NCBI GenBank assembly: GCA_951394045.1
Contig: OX595993.1
Coordinates: forward strand, 2,294,001-2,358,000
Length of the DNA stretch: 64,000 bases
Reading direction: 5' to 3'
Source of the DNA: Nitzschia sp. DOCU1
Lineage: Eukaryota > Bacillariophyta > Bacillariophyceae > Bacillariales > Bacillariaceae
Position numbers and translations under genes: made by a program. Shown here one piece after another: positions 10,031-19,952 of this stretch; positions within the stretch are counted from its first letter, which is position 1; each line of letters opens with the position of its first letter. Below the pieces are notes generated by a model. That model was given only the letters and a program-made list of their open reading frames with translations. It had not been told where the DNA came from and searched no databases.

Positions 10031-11674
10031 TTTTGACCACGCCGTGGGATGTGCGTGATCGAAGAATCATCGATCGTGGTTTTTGCGGCTGCTGGTATTG
10101 AAGCTACCGCCGGTCATTTTCCATTTTCATTCTAACTGCTCCTCGCATGGTCATGGTCATCATCACTACCATAATCACGACGTCGGTAAACTACAAATGC
10201 AATCGAAGCAACCTTCCATTGATGAACTCGAATTCTTCCAACAATGAATGACTGAGATTTGGACGTTATGAAGCCTTGGATCCCTGGTTGCACAACTTAC
10301 TCCACGACAATAAACCAGAGGACGACATGCCATCCGTTTTGCAACGGGCTGCCTAACGAGTCCTCGATGGTATTTGCCTTTTAACATTTCGTCTTGGTAG
10401 AAACCTTGGGGGAGCACACACGGATGTAGCTATCGAACGTTGCCAGGTTACACTTCTACTATCCTTCGATACATAAAGGAAAGACTGACTCCTTACGGCG
10501 GCCATGCCACTCAACATCATTCTTCCGTCATGGCAACCCACGATTTGTTGTCTTCTTTTTCTTCTTCAAACTTCGAATCTTCTCTGTGCCTTCTCTACTA
10601 GACTAGGTACGGATATGGGTGTAGTCGTTGCCACGGCTGATTGACGGTTCCTGAAGACTCTATTCCCAAAACAGGTCCTCATAAAGGGCTGAAATGCAAG
10701 TTTTGTTGCCATCATCGCCGAATGATCATGGTGCGACGCCCAACAAATGGATCGGCGGGCAAAAGCAGCCAACAGCAGGGGGAAGAACGAGAAGACGACG
10801 CCAACAAGTGCTTCATCACAATGAACTCTCAACCAAGAGCTGCCAATACCTCCGACGGCGGACGACGAAGAACAAACAGAAGAAGCAACAACAACGAAGC
10901 TCCTGTTGCTTGAAGAGCGACCAAATCGAATCCAAATCTGGACCGAACTATCTTCTACCGGTAGAATACTACCCGGCGAGAAACGCGCTGTGCGTCATGT
11001 GAATGAATCATATGCTGCAGGGAACGAGAACAGCAACCGAGGGCCATATGTTTACATCCGTCCAATGTGAAAAAGTCCAGTTTTGTCGGCGGAGTCGACG
11101 ATTACTGTCTTTTTTTGTTATTACTCTCTATCAGATAAAATAATATGAACCCCCTTTTTTCGCCGTGCACTTGTATTGAGGGCTCTTTTTCCGCGAGTCG
11201 GCATCTCATCCCATAACTATTATTAAAGATGGCGCGTTGAAGACCACATAACAATCCAATGAGAGAACCGTTCTCTTACCTGCGATTGCTTTCCGCTAGA
11301 GTACGTCAGTTTTCATGGTGCCTCATCAGCAAGACCGAGCGACAGATTTGTAACCAAGACGAGGATATGAACAAAAAACATTTCTCTGCTCCGTAGTAAT
11401 GCAGTTTTGTTCTTGCTTCTTGTTCGAAACAACAAAAACGTGTTACTAGTCCGCTAGTAGTAGTAGCTAATATCATCTTGATGTTAATCTCGGGCGGCGT
11501 GCTGGTGGTGAAGAACAATAACAACAACAACCGCCTCCACTCCTTGTTCCTCCTACACATATCCCAGCAGTGCGTGGTGGTGGGGGTGAGTATATTCTTA
11601 TAATAACGTGTTATCGTCGACTACAAGTCTAGGAGGAACGTCGTCGTCGTCTCCCCTTCTTCTCCACAGACGAG
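10031..11674. repeat. Intergenic: end of unit A and upstream region of gene B
   Basis: 10140-10640 matches 14405-14900 (GAACTCGAATTCTTCC, TTTGGACGTTATGAAGCC, CATGCCACTCAACATCATTC). 10641-11600 matches 2250-3520. The join at about 10641 is therefore the boundary between two duplicated units. A minor protein-like plus-strand stretch (SIDELEFF, near 10210) is broken by stops in both copies. No gene supported. Confidence 0.6.
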
Positions 11675-13600
11675 ATGTCAACCCAGCAGCACATCAGCCC
11701 CCGCAGCAGGACTGTTGCTCACGAACACCACGACGACGATCAAACTCTCAATAGTACCGGGCTCCAGAAGAACGATGTCCTCCTAGGCAGAGGTAAGCAA
11801 GCCCTGCAGCCCACTAACAAAAGCCGCACCACAACAACGACTGGAGCTGGCTGCTGCTGGAACAAGAAGGAATAACGAAGAAGACTTGGAGAGTCCTCGT
11901 ACTAGTACACCCCAGGCAGCCAGCGCCAGCCTCCTCATTACTTGTTCCTTGTTGTTCCGCCGTCTCCTCATCTCCTCTTGCTGTATTGCTTCGTTTCATC
12001 ACGACACGCAGGAACTGGACCTAACGAGTATGAAGGAAACGTGCGTTTCCGGAAGATGATCAGAGATGCATTAAGGTCGTCATCTGGTGTCGTGCTGCTG
12101 GATCCAAAGAACAAGAACACGAAGGAACTATCAAACACCGCCACGAAAACTGACTTGGCACGCCGCGTTGTACGTCAGGTCGCAAGTCGTGGCGGTCGGT
12201 TTCTCCGCAAGCTTTCTAAAGAAGAAGAGGCCACTGTAGCACTAAAAGGCATGTTCAAGGATGATGGTACTAGAAGACCGGCTGGATCCCTAACCAGAAA
12301 AGGGGATGATTTTTACGTGGAAGTCTCCAACGCTATTGCAGTTGAAAAGACAAAACAAAGTTTACGACACCAACGGAGGAGGGCACGGTCGCAGCAGGTA
12401 CGAGTTGTTGGCCGTGGTGGCTTTCAAACGCAGGGCTCCTCCATCAGCCTCGGCGGAACCACCTCCACCGCCGCCGCTGCCACCGCCACCAGAATATTGT
12501 TGACCAGCAGCAACACAAAGAAGAATAAGAAGGCTGCTGGTACTAGTAGACCGAGCACCCCATCAGCAGCATCTTCTTCGTGTATTGTGCTAGAGGACAA
12601 CACTAGTCCTGGTGGAGCGATTAATACTATTCCTACTAGGGCTGGCAGCAGCAAGAACAGCGGGCATCGGTGCGGAGGAGACCGTGGTACCGCAATGCTT
12701 CTGAGCGCTGCTGCTGTGGATGCATATGGCGAGTTCGGCACGAGTGATGGTGTTGGGCCGAACAAGAAGAGGAAGAAAAGCAGCATCACCACCCCCATCG
12801 AAGAGGAGGAGGAGGATACTAGGACCGGTGGTGGTCAAGCAACAAGTTCTTGTTCTGGTAGTGCTACTAATTCGTTTAGCACCAGCACCACCGATGGTGG
12901 GAGGAATGAGGAGGACGACCACCCTCCTCTGTCGTCCTCGTTAAGGGAAGAAAGTACTATCTTCTACCAACACGACCCGTTCAAGAATCCTGCGAGTCAT
13001 GACCTACTCCTGTCCCAACAGCAGCACCACTCTCTAATGATGCCACCACCAGCACCTACTGTCCCCCCGGCGTCTCTTCCTGGTGGGGTATCATTCTTCT
13101 TGAATCCCAGCCGCATGTCGTCATGCTACTACCACCCACGACCATGTTGTGCACATGCTGATGCTGATGCCTCGACCGACTCGTCACTTCCTTTTACAGC
13201 AACTGCAGCTCTCATGAGGACGAGGAGGGCTATGCTGGCTTCCTCGTCCCCCTACTATGTTCCTGCTGCAATAAATTTTGTGCTGGCCAGTGGTGAGCCA
13301 TCACTCGTAGAAAGAACGGCAGCACTTGCTGAGGACACCAACACGGCTTTGCGACAATTCCTAGGGTCCTCTTCCCTGTTCTTGCCTCCTGCTGGTGCTG
13401 GTGCTGGTGCTGGTGCTGGTGCTGCCATCTTCCCCTCACCGTCGTTATTGGGCAGAATTGATTCTCTGATATATCCCAGACCGACGCCTTCGTCTGCTGT
13501 ACCTGGTTTCGGCTACGGAAGCCCACCGGCTGAACAGCAGCAAGCGGCTTTATTGAATTACCTTTTGTGCTCCGGTACTAACAACCCTCACTACTACTAA
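11675..13600 (+). CDS. DUF6824 family protein, paralogue B (two exons)
   Basis: Exons 11675-11792 and 12012-13600, 568 aa; the intron begins GTAAGC and ends GCAG. Splicing restores LLGRG-TGPNEYEGNVRFRK. The second half of the domain reads RGGRFLRKLSKEEEATVALK and then DFYVEVSNAIAVEKTKQSLR. The ATG at 11675 follows a purine-rich stretch and gives MSTQQHISPRSRTVAHEH, aligning with SRTVAHKN of paralogue A. The middle is Ser/Thr-rich with an acidic Glu run and a basic NKKRKK patch that could act as a nuclear localisation signal. The poly-Thr run of paralogue A is absent. The C-terminal 210 or so residues match A except for one extra Gly-Ala pair, whereas the N-terminal halves differ at many positions. 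Function unknown. Confidence 0.84.
11793..12011 (+). other. Intron of DUF6824 gene B
   Basis: 219 bp, GTAAGC...ACACGCAG, in the same codon and phase as in paralogues A and C. Confidence 0.85.
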
Positions 13601-13944
13601 CGGGTGAGTCATTCATATTACTAATAAATTTGGGCAAGCGCTGGTGACGAAGCACGAGCCATTCATGATATAATCAATACATTTACTACTATATACCTGC
13701 TGGGATGGTTTGCCGGCATTGCGGTAGCAACAGTCAGCCCGGCCTCCTCTCTCTCCACTCTATTTCCTAGTCCGCCCCGCTGTCGCTGGCGCGAATTACG
13801 TGTCGGAGGACGACTGTCCCATTCTACTGGGTGCTACCACTGCCGGTCCCAGCACCCATGCCTCCAATTCGGACCGAATCGGTAGCGGCGTTATATCGGA
13901 CGATGCTATGTGGTGCCCAGCATACATGATTTGTTGTCGAATGG
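13601..13944. other. 3' flank of gene B, no gene seen
   Basis: Nearly identical to 9291-9629; a one-base difference is visible (GGTAGCGGCG here, GGTAGCGCG near 9570). Contains AATAAA at about 13623. Confidence 0.6.
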
Positions 13945-14340
13945 CTGGCGATTTACCCCAACATGGAATCGGGCGTATCTTTTGTTGGAACCAACAAATT
14001 GAAGGGTTGAGATTCAAATGGCACTATTGAAATCCTCGGAGACCAGCCATTTTTGTACTCACCGTCGAGCAAGTCCTTCCACTTTGGACCGACAGAAATG
14101 CCAGATATCTTCCGATGCTGCATCCCAATAGTCAGGTAGTTTCTAAACCGTCAACCCCGCTGGCACTTGTAGTAGTAAACTAACGATTCAAATCAGTCAG
14201 CGACGTATCCCCCTGCTCGCGCTCTTCGTCTTGACCCATGCTATTGTCGTCGATTGGTGGCGTCAAATTCGTATCGACAACGACCGACACGCACAGCCCC
14301 AACTCCACAGGCATGATCATAAACGACAAGTCGTTTCCGT
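13945..14340 (-). pseudogene. Decayed 3' fragment of the ALB3/Oxa1 gene, copy B
   Basis: Same blocks and same deletions as the fragment at 9630-10030, so both derive from one already decayed copy. It follows ALB3 slightly further (GTCGTTTCC at about 14328, matching 18460) before the similarity ends. Confidence 0.8.
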
Positions 14341-15797
14341 CTTCTGCCGCGAGCCTCCAAACAATCTTTTGAACATGACGTGGGTTGTGCGTGATCGAAG
14401 AATCATCGCATGGTCATGGTCATCATCACTACCATAACCACGACGCCGGCTAACTAGAAATGCAATCGAGGCAACGTTCCATTGATGAACTCGAATTCTT
14501 CCAAGGACGAGTGGCTGAGATTTGGACGTTATGAAGCCTTGGATCCCGTGTTGCAAAATCACTACCGTATCCATAGAACCTAAAGCCACCTTCTCCCAAG
14601 TCGATCAAGGGGGACATCCCGTTTTTGAATTGCTGGGCTGCCAAGCAAGTCGACGATATTTGCTTTGTAGCCGTCTTGGTAGAAATCTTGGCGGAGTATA
14701 GTTACACTTCTATCCTTTGATGCACAAAGGAAAGACTGACTCCTTACGGCGGCCATGCCACTCAACATCATTCTTCCGACTTGCTCATGGCAACCAACGA
14801 TTTGTTGTCTTCTTTTTCTTCTTCAAACTTCGAATCCTCTCTGTGCCTTCTCTACTAGAGTACCAGGTAGGTACGGGTATGGGTGTTGTCGTTGCCATGG
14901 CCGAATGACGGATCTTTGTGGTGATGGTGAGAGAACACGATATCATCGTCCGTATCCAAAAAAAGCAAAAAATGTCATTTTTGGATTGCTGGAGTCCAAT
15001 GGATCGCATGCGTGGATAAATCGCGAGTTCGCCTGTTCGCCTACTGTGGTCCCGCTGCTTCGCGTTTCCTATTAACGGAGAACCAGAAAGGTCCAGGTTG
15101 GTTTCTCGCTTTCGCGGTCCTAAACCCATTATCTATCCGCTTGAAGTGTGCCTACTGTGGTCCCGCTGCTTCGCGTTTCCTATTAACGGAGAACCAGAAA
15201 GTTCCAGGTTGGTTTCTCGCTTTCGCGGTCCTAAACCCATTATCTATCCGCTCAAAACGCCTTGTGAGAACTTCTCGTCGCTGGATTCTCACTGATTTTC
15301 CACATGAGTATTGCCCCACTGTCCCTTATGTTCTTCAAGTACAAGCTTCGGGTGCGCTATCTGACTCTCATCTGCATCATGCCATCCCAGTGGAAGAACT
15401 CGTTCTTTATGCGAAGTTCTTATCCTGATAGTCCGTGCTGCTGTTCTCTCAATGCTACAGCAGACGCGCCACATCATTCATCAGTTTCTCTCTCGGAAGG
15501 GAAGGACGACGGCAGCATACTCACAAAAACACTACCAGAAGTCGATTTTGATCACCATGCTTCTTGATGGTAGCTGTCATTTCAGGCATCAAGACAAACA
15601 CCAAGCCAAGAGAGGAGTTTTAAGAACAAAACCCCGTGCCTGCGATTTCACTACCTTGCTGCTACCGCGTGAACAACAAGCAGGAGAACCACTTTACCAC
15701 GATTTGTGAAAACGTGCTGAAATCGGCAGTGATCCGTGCGTGGGCCGCTGCAATCACCACCATCCCCCAGACGATATCCCCATCGTGGCTAGCAATA
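14341..15797. other. Intergenic: end of unit B and upstream region of gene C
   Basis: 14405-14900 repeats 10140-10640. From about 14905 the sequence differs, then comes a 111-bp tandem duplication (15040-15253). 15300-15430 shows weak similarity to 3130-3280 (CTTCAAGTACAAG, then AAGAACTC...AAGTTCTT), consistent with a third, older upstream copy. The gene C promoter should lie in the last part. Confidence 0.5.
15040..15253. repeat. Tandem duplication of a 111-bp unit
   Basis: CTACTGTGGTCCCGCTGCTT starts at 15041 and again at 15152. The copies differ visibly at about one position (GAAAGGTCC versus GAAAGTTCC) before both end in TCTATCCGCT. No coding role seen. Confidence 0.85.
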
Positions 15798-17660
15798 ATG
15801 GTGAACGAACTACCACTAGCAAGTCCCCCGTCTTCCGCTGCTAATGGGGGTGGTGGTGGTGGAGCTATAATTAATAGGGGTAGTAGTGAGGAGTGCCGGG
15901 GCAACAACAACAACACCGGCGCAACCCACACCAACATGACTGTTCTTGTTGCTCACCTCAACGATCAAACTATCTACACCCAGCTCCAGAAAAACGATGT
16001 CCTCCTCGGCAGAGGTAAGTCCCCAACAGCAGGTTCACAACAAGAACGACTGCTACTACTAGTACTACTACAAACTGTGGTGGAAATGATGATCACTACC
16101 AGTAGTAGGGGGGGGGGGGGGCTCGTCCTCCATGTCCCGTGGCAACTTTCCAGCTGGTGGTGCTGCTTACCATCTTCTGATTCTCGTGCTCTCTTCGCTT
16201 CTCGATCCAATTTAGGAACTGGACCTAACGAGTATGAAGGAAACGTGCGCTTCCGCAAGATGATCAAAGATATATTACTACAGTCTGTCGTCGATCCGAA
16301 GGAACTTTCCACCAAGAAAACCACCCTTGCACGCCTTGTTGTAAATCAAGTTGCAAGTCGGGGTGGTCGATTTCTCCGCAAGCTTTCCAAAGAAGAGACC
16401 AGTGTCGCACTGAAACGTATGTTCAAGGATGAAGGTACTACAACAAGACCTGCTGCTGGATTCCTGACCAGAAACAGAGGAGACTTTTATGTGGAGGTCT
16501 CCAAGTCTGTTGCAGTTGAAAAGACAAAGCAAAGTATTCGACATCAACGTAGGATGACTCAGCAGGAACAAGAAGTAGCAAGAATCGATCATGCTGCTGG
16601 CTTTCACACGGAGCAAAGTTCCATCAGCGGAACGACAACGAGAAGAATGTTGACCAAGAGCAACAAGAACAAGAATGCGGCTGTTAGACCTCCTGCGGTA
16701 GCGGCTTCTTCAATTCTCCTGGGGGACAAGGATCATATTGGTTCTAGTACTACTAGTAGGAGCAGCAGTACTAGGAACTGCCGTTGGGGACGAGGACAAG
16801 GAGCAGACGAGCATGATGCTACCACCATTCTTCACAGCGCCGCTTCTGCTGCTGTTGCTGTTGGTGAGTGTGGTGCGAATGATGGTGCTGGGGGGGCGAA
16901 CAAAAAGAAAACCATCACCATCGGAAACGAGGATAGTAGTCGAGCACGTTCTTCTGGTGCTACTAGTGGTACTAGTGCCGTTGTTGGGAATGCTCCCCCG
17001 CTGTTCTCCTTAACTGCAGGAGGTATCAACCACCACCTTTTACCACAGCTTCAGCACTTGTTCAACCCTGGAAGTCATGGTCTTTTTCTGTCCGGTTCTT
17101 CCTTGATGCCATCTACGGCCTCCCGGGCGGGGGCGGCGTTGTTGTTGCCAGCATCAGCACGTGGTCTTCTTCTTAGGGAGCAATCTCCTCTTCCTCGCCC
17201 TGTATCATTCTTGAACCCCAGCACCAGCAGATCGTACTTTCCACAAGCTTCTGTTCACGGGGCCGCTGTTGCCTCGACCCAATCGTCGCTTGCAGCCCTC
17301 GTGAGGGCGGCTAGAACGGTTTCCTCTTCTTCGGAGGCAATTGATGACTTGGTTACGGGTGAGCCAGCACACGCTGGAGCAAGAACGACAGCATTTGAAC
17401 AGCACACTATGGCACTTCAGCAACTCCTAAGATCCTCTTCGTCCGCGTTGCCTCCTGCTTGTGGTACTCCCATCGTCCCCTCCTGGGCAGTATTGGGCAG
17501 AAGCATTGATTCTTTGATATCTCCAAGACTGGCGCCTTCATCTGCTGCACCCGGAGGCCGCCCCGATGCGGCCACTTCTTTGGGGAACGCTGAACAAGAG
17601 CATATAGCTTTATTCAATTACCTTTTGGGCTCCGCTAAGAACAACAGCTTCCACTTCTAA
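15798..17660 (+). CDS. DUF6824 family protein, paralogue C (two exons)
   Basis: Exons 15798-16014 and 16216-17660, 553 aa; the intron begins GTAAGT and ends TTTAG. The intron is a multiple of three without stops, so the genomic frame stays open across it, but only splicing restores LLGRG-TGPNEYEGNVRFRK. The domain continues with RGGRFLRKLSKEETSVALK and DFYVEVSKSVAVEKTKQSIR. ATG 15798 gives a Gly/Ser/Asn-rich leader; a later in-frame ATG (MTVLVAHLNDQ) aligns better with the start of A and B and is the alternative. It is the most diverged of the three, sharing the domain, the intron, blocks such as SFLNPS and RIDSLI, and the end (LFNYLLGSAKNN). The intron carries a 12-base poly-G run. It sits tail to tail with the intact ALB3 gene, the likely ancestral arrangement. 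Confidence 0.84.
   Translation: MVNELPLASPPSSAANGGGGGGAIINRGSSEECRGNNNNTGATHTNMTVLVAHLNDQTIYTQLQKNDVLLGRGKSPTAGSQQERLLLLVLLQTVVEMMITTSSRGGGGLVLHVPWQLSSWWCCLPSSDSRALFASRSNLGTGPNEYEGNVRFRKMIKDILLQSVVDPKELSTKKTTLARLVVNQVASRGGRFLRKLSKEETSVALKRMFKDEGTTTRPAAGFLTRNRGDFYVEVSKSVAVEKTKQSIRHQRRMTQQEQEVARIDHAAGFHTEQSSISGTTTRRMLTKSNKNKNAAVRPPAVAASSILLGDKDHIGSSTTSRSSSTRNCRWGRGQGADEHDATTILHSAASAAVAVGECGANDGAGGANKKKTITIGNEDSSRARSSGATSGTSAVVGNAPPLFSLTAGGINHHLLPQLQHLFNPGSHGLFLSGSSLMPSTASRAGAALLLPASARGLLLREQSPLPRPVSFLNPSTSRSYFPQASVHGAAVASTQSSLAALVRAARTVSSSSEAIDDLVTGEPAHAGARTTAFEQHTMALQQLLRSSSSALPPACGTPIVPSWAVLGRSIDSLISPRLAPSSAAPGGRPDAATSLGNAEQEHIALFNYLLGSAKNNSFHF
16015..16215 (+). other. Intron of DUF6824 gene C
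   Basis: 201 bp, GTAAGT...CCAATTTAG. Divisible by three and free of stop codons, so gene finders may wrongly translate it as 67 Ser/Leu-rich residues between GRG and TGPNEYEG. Confidence 0.82.
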
Positions 17661-17965
17661 GTGGTAGTACCGGTGGTTTCCTGAACGAAACAAAAGCCAT
17701 TCATATTGAATAAATTTACCACTATATACCTGGGATGGTTTGTCGGTGATGCGATAGTAGTAGGCCTGACCTCTTGCTTTAATCTAATTCCTCGTTCCTG
17801 CCGTGGCTGGCGCCAATTCCGATTCTGAGGACGACTGTGGTCCCATACTGGGTGCTACCACCGGTCCTACCCATGCCTCCAATTCGGACGGAATCGGCAG
17901 CGATGTCATATCGGATGATGCCATGCGTTGCCATGCAGAACTCTGTTGTCGAAGGGGCTGACGAT

Positions 17966-19363
17966 CTACAACCACATGGAATTGGGCGTCTTTGGAACAA
18001 ACAAATTGAAGGGTTGAGATTCGAATGGCACTATTGAAATCGGAGACCAGCCATTTTCGTACTCACCATCTAGCAAGTCCTTCCACTTTGGACCGACGGA
18101 AATGCCTGCTTCGGCAGCCTTTCTCTTTTCTTCTGGCGACATACTATCCATATCTTCCAATGCATCCCAATAATCAGGTAGTTCGATTTTTGGTGGATTG
18201 GCCTTGTAATAGGCACGCACGATCGATGATTGCGCCAAAGTGAAAAAGTTGGAAGTGAACCAATATATCGTCAACCCCGCTGGCACTTGTAAACTAAAGA
18301 ATCCAATCAGCAATGGCAAGAACTTGAGGACACCCTGCGACTTTTCCATCTGCTCGCGCTCTTCTTTCCCCATGCTATCGTCGATGGGCGGCGTCAACAT
18401 TTGCATCGACAACGACTGACCTAGCACCAATATCACAGGCATGATCATAAACGCCAAAGTCGTTTCCCATCCCAACGAGGGCACAAATGACCCATCCGGC
18501 AAATGTTGCCATCCTTGTGTCAACCAATCCAATCCCCGATAATCCGATTCGGCCGTGACAGGTCCTTGGAGCGAAGGAATCCACAGGAAGGGTTCATCCA
18601 ATTCCCCGTCGATTGCCAAGAGCCTCACGCCACGGTAAAGTCCCAAAAAGATTGGCAATTGTGCCAAACTGACCAGACATCCAGCCAAGGGATTTTGATT
18701 GGCGTCCTCGTAGAGTTTTGCTATGGCACGGTTTTGGGCATCCTTGTTGTCCTTGAACTTTTCCTTAATTTCCGTCATGTAGGGCTTGAGCGCCTTGATA
18801 TATTCTGACGACTTGGATTGCTGCAGCGACAAGGGTACCAGCAAAGAACGAACGGCTGCGGAAAACAAAGTAAGAGGCAAATGAAGAAGAAACGAAATGT
18901 GTCAGAGGACATCCACTCATCCTCAGAGACCCTGTACCCTCACTTCAGGAGAAGCCCGCAAAAACTTACAAGCAGTAAAAATGGCAATCGAAATACCCCA
19001 AGTTTGAGTAATACCAATGTTTCTCAAAGGCTCGTCAACCGTATTATGCACTAGCAAAAGAGCACTCTTGAAGATGTTCAAGTAGGCCTTCCACCATCCC
19101 TCGTCCTTGGCTGCCTCTGCGGTTGCGTCTACGACAGCAGAAGTGTCCAGCGTCGCCTGCGCCGCATCCGCTAGAAGGTACGACCACGCATGAGCCGAGT
19201 CGACAAGGAAGGAGTGTGCGTCCTGAAAGGATTCGGGAGGAACGGCCTGTCGGGCGGTGGGTCGAATGGCGGCAGGTCGACGGAAGGTTGACGACCCCCG
19301 AGTCTGAAAGCCGAAACACGCCGAAAGCGTGGCTAATAAAGCGAAAACCACAAGATGTCTCAT
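17966..19363 (-). CDS. ALB3: Plastid ALB3 / YidC / Oxa1-type membrane protein insertase (two exons)
   Basis: Exons 19363-18970 and 18855-17966, 427 aa; the intron 18969-18856 (114 bp) begins GTAAG and ends CGCAG. The start MRHLVVFALLATLSACFG is a hydrophobic signal peptide followed by Phe, as in diatom bipartite plastid targeting, then a Ser/Arg-rich transit region. The 60KD_IMP/YidC domain follows: first membrane segment (ISIAIFTASVRSLLVPLSLQ), a charged helix (EYIKALKPYMTEIKEKFKDN), NPLAGCLVSLAQLPIFLGLY, FMIMPVILVLGQSLSMQML, and VLKFLPLLIGFFSLQVPAGL leading into TIYWFTSNFF. ALB3 inserts light-harvesting and other proteins into thylakoids. A GTGAGT at DLLDGEYEN could be a further donor, so the last 30 or so residues are uncertain. 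Part of its 3' end has been duplicated twice to the left. Confidence 0.88.
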
Positions 19364-19952
19364 CGTCGATGTTCCTAGTGGCGTGTCTCTCAACAAGGGA
19401 TAGAAGAAGAGATGAAAGCTATGTAGGATATGACAATCAAAAATATCCGCGGGGGTCGGCGTCACAAAATACCGAAGAAAATCCATCATCGTCTTCTTTC
19501 GCGGTTCATGCGACGCGGCACAAAGTTCAACTTGATGGGATCCACGCGACGCGTGGAACTCCTGTGGTCGGCCAAGTCGTCTTTAAGACCCGGAGATGTT
19601 AAAACGCGCAGGACGCGCGCCCCGAGAGACCCGGATAAAGCCAGCGAAAGGAACCAAGTTCTCCGCTCTATGATTCCTAAATTAAGATTCCTTTGCAATG
19701 GATAGTGGCGGCACCTGTAACTACGGCTAGTAGTCGATGGATGCTTTGCTACAGTAGGGTGCAAGCGTCCGCGATAGTAAGAAGAAGTCCTCCCCCGCGA
19801 AGTGTTGCCAGCGCGGGGGATCAGACCTATTACCAACGCGTACTTTGGAATATACAAGCAACTTTTTGCCGCTAGAAAATTGGTCGATCGGTCTTGGATG
19901 GCGCAGTGTCATCCGTCTCTAGAGTAGCAAAAACCAGCATAAAGAAGAAGCG
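19364..19952. other. Intergenic, ALB3 promoter side
   Basis: 589 bp between the ALB3 start and the 3' end of the next minus-strand gene. No motif or coding signal stands out. Confidence 0.4.
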
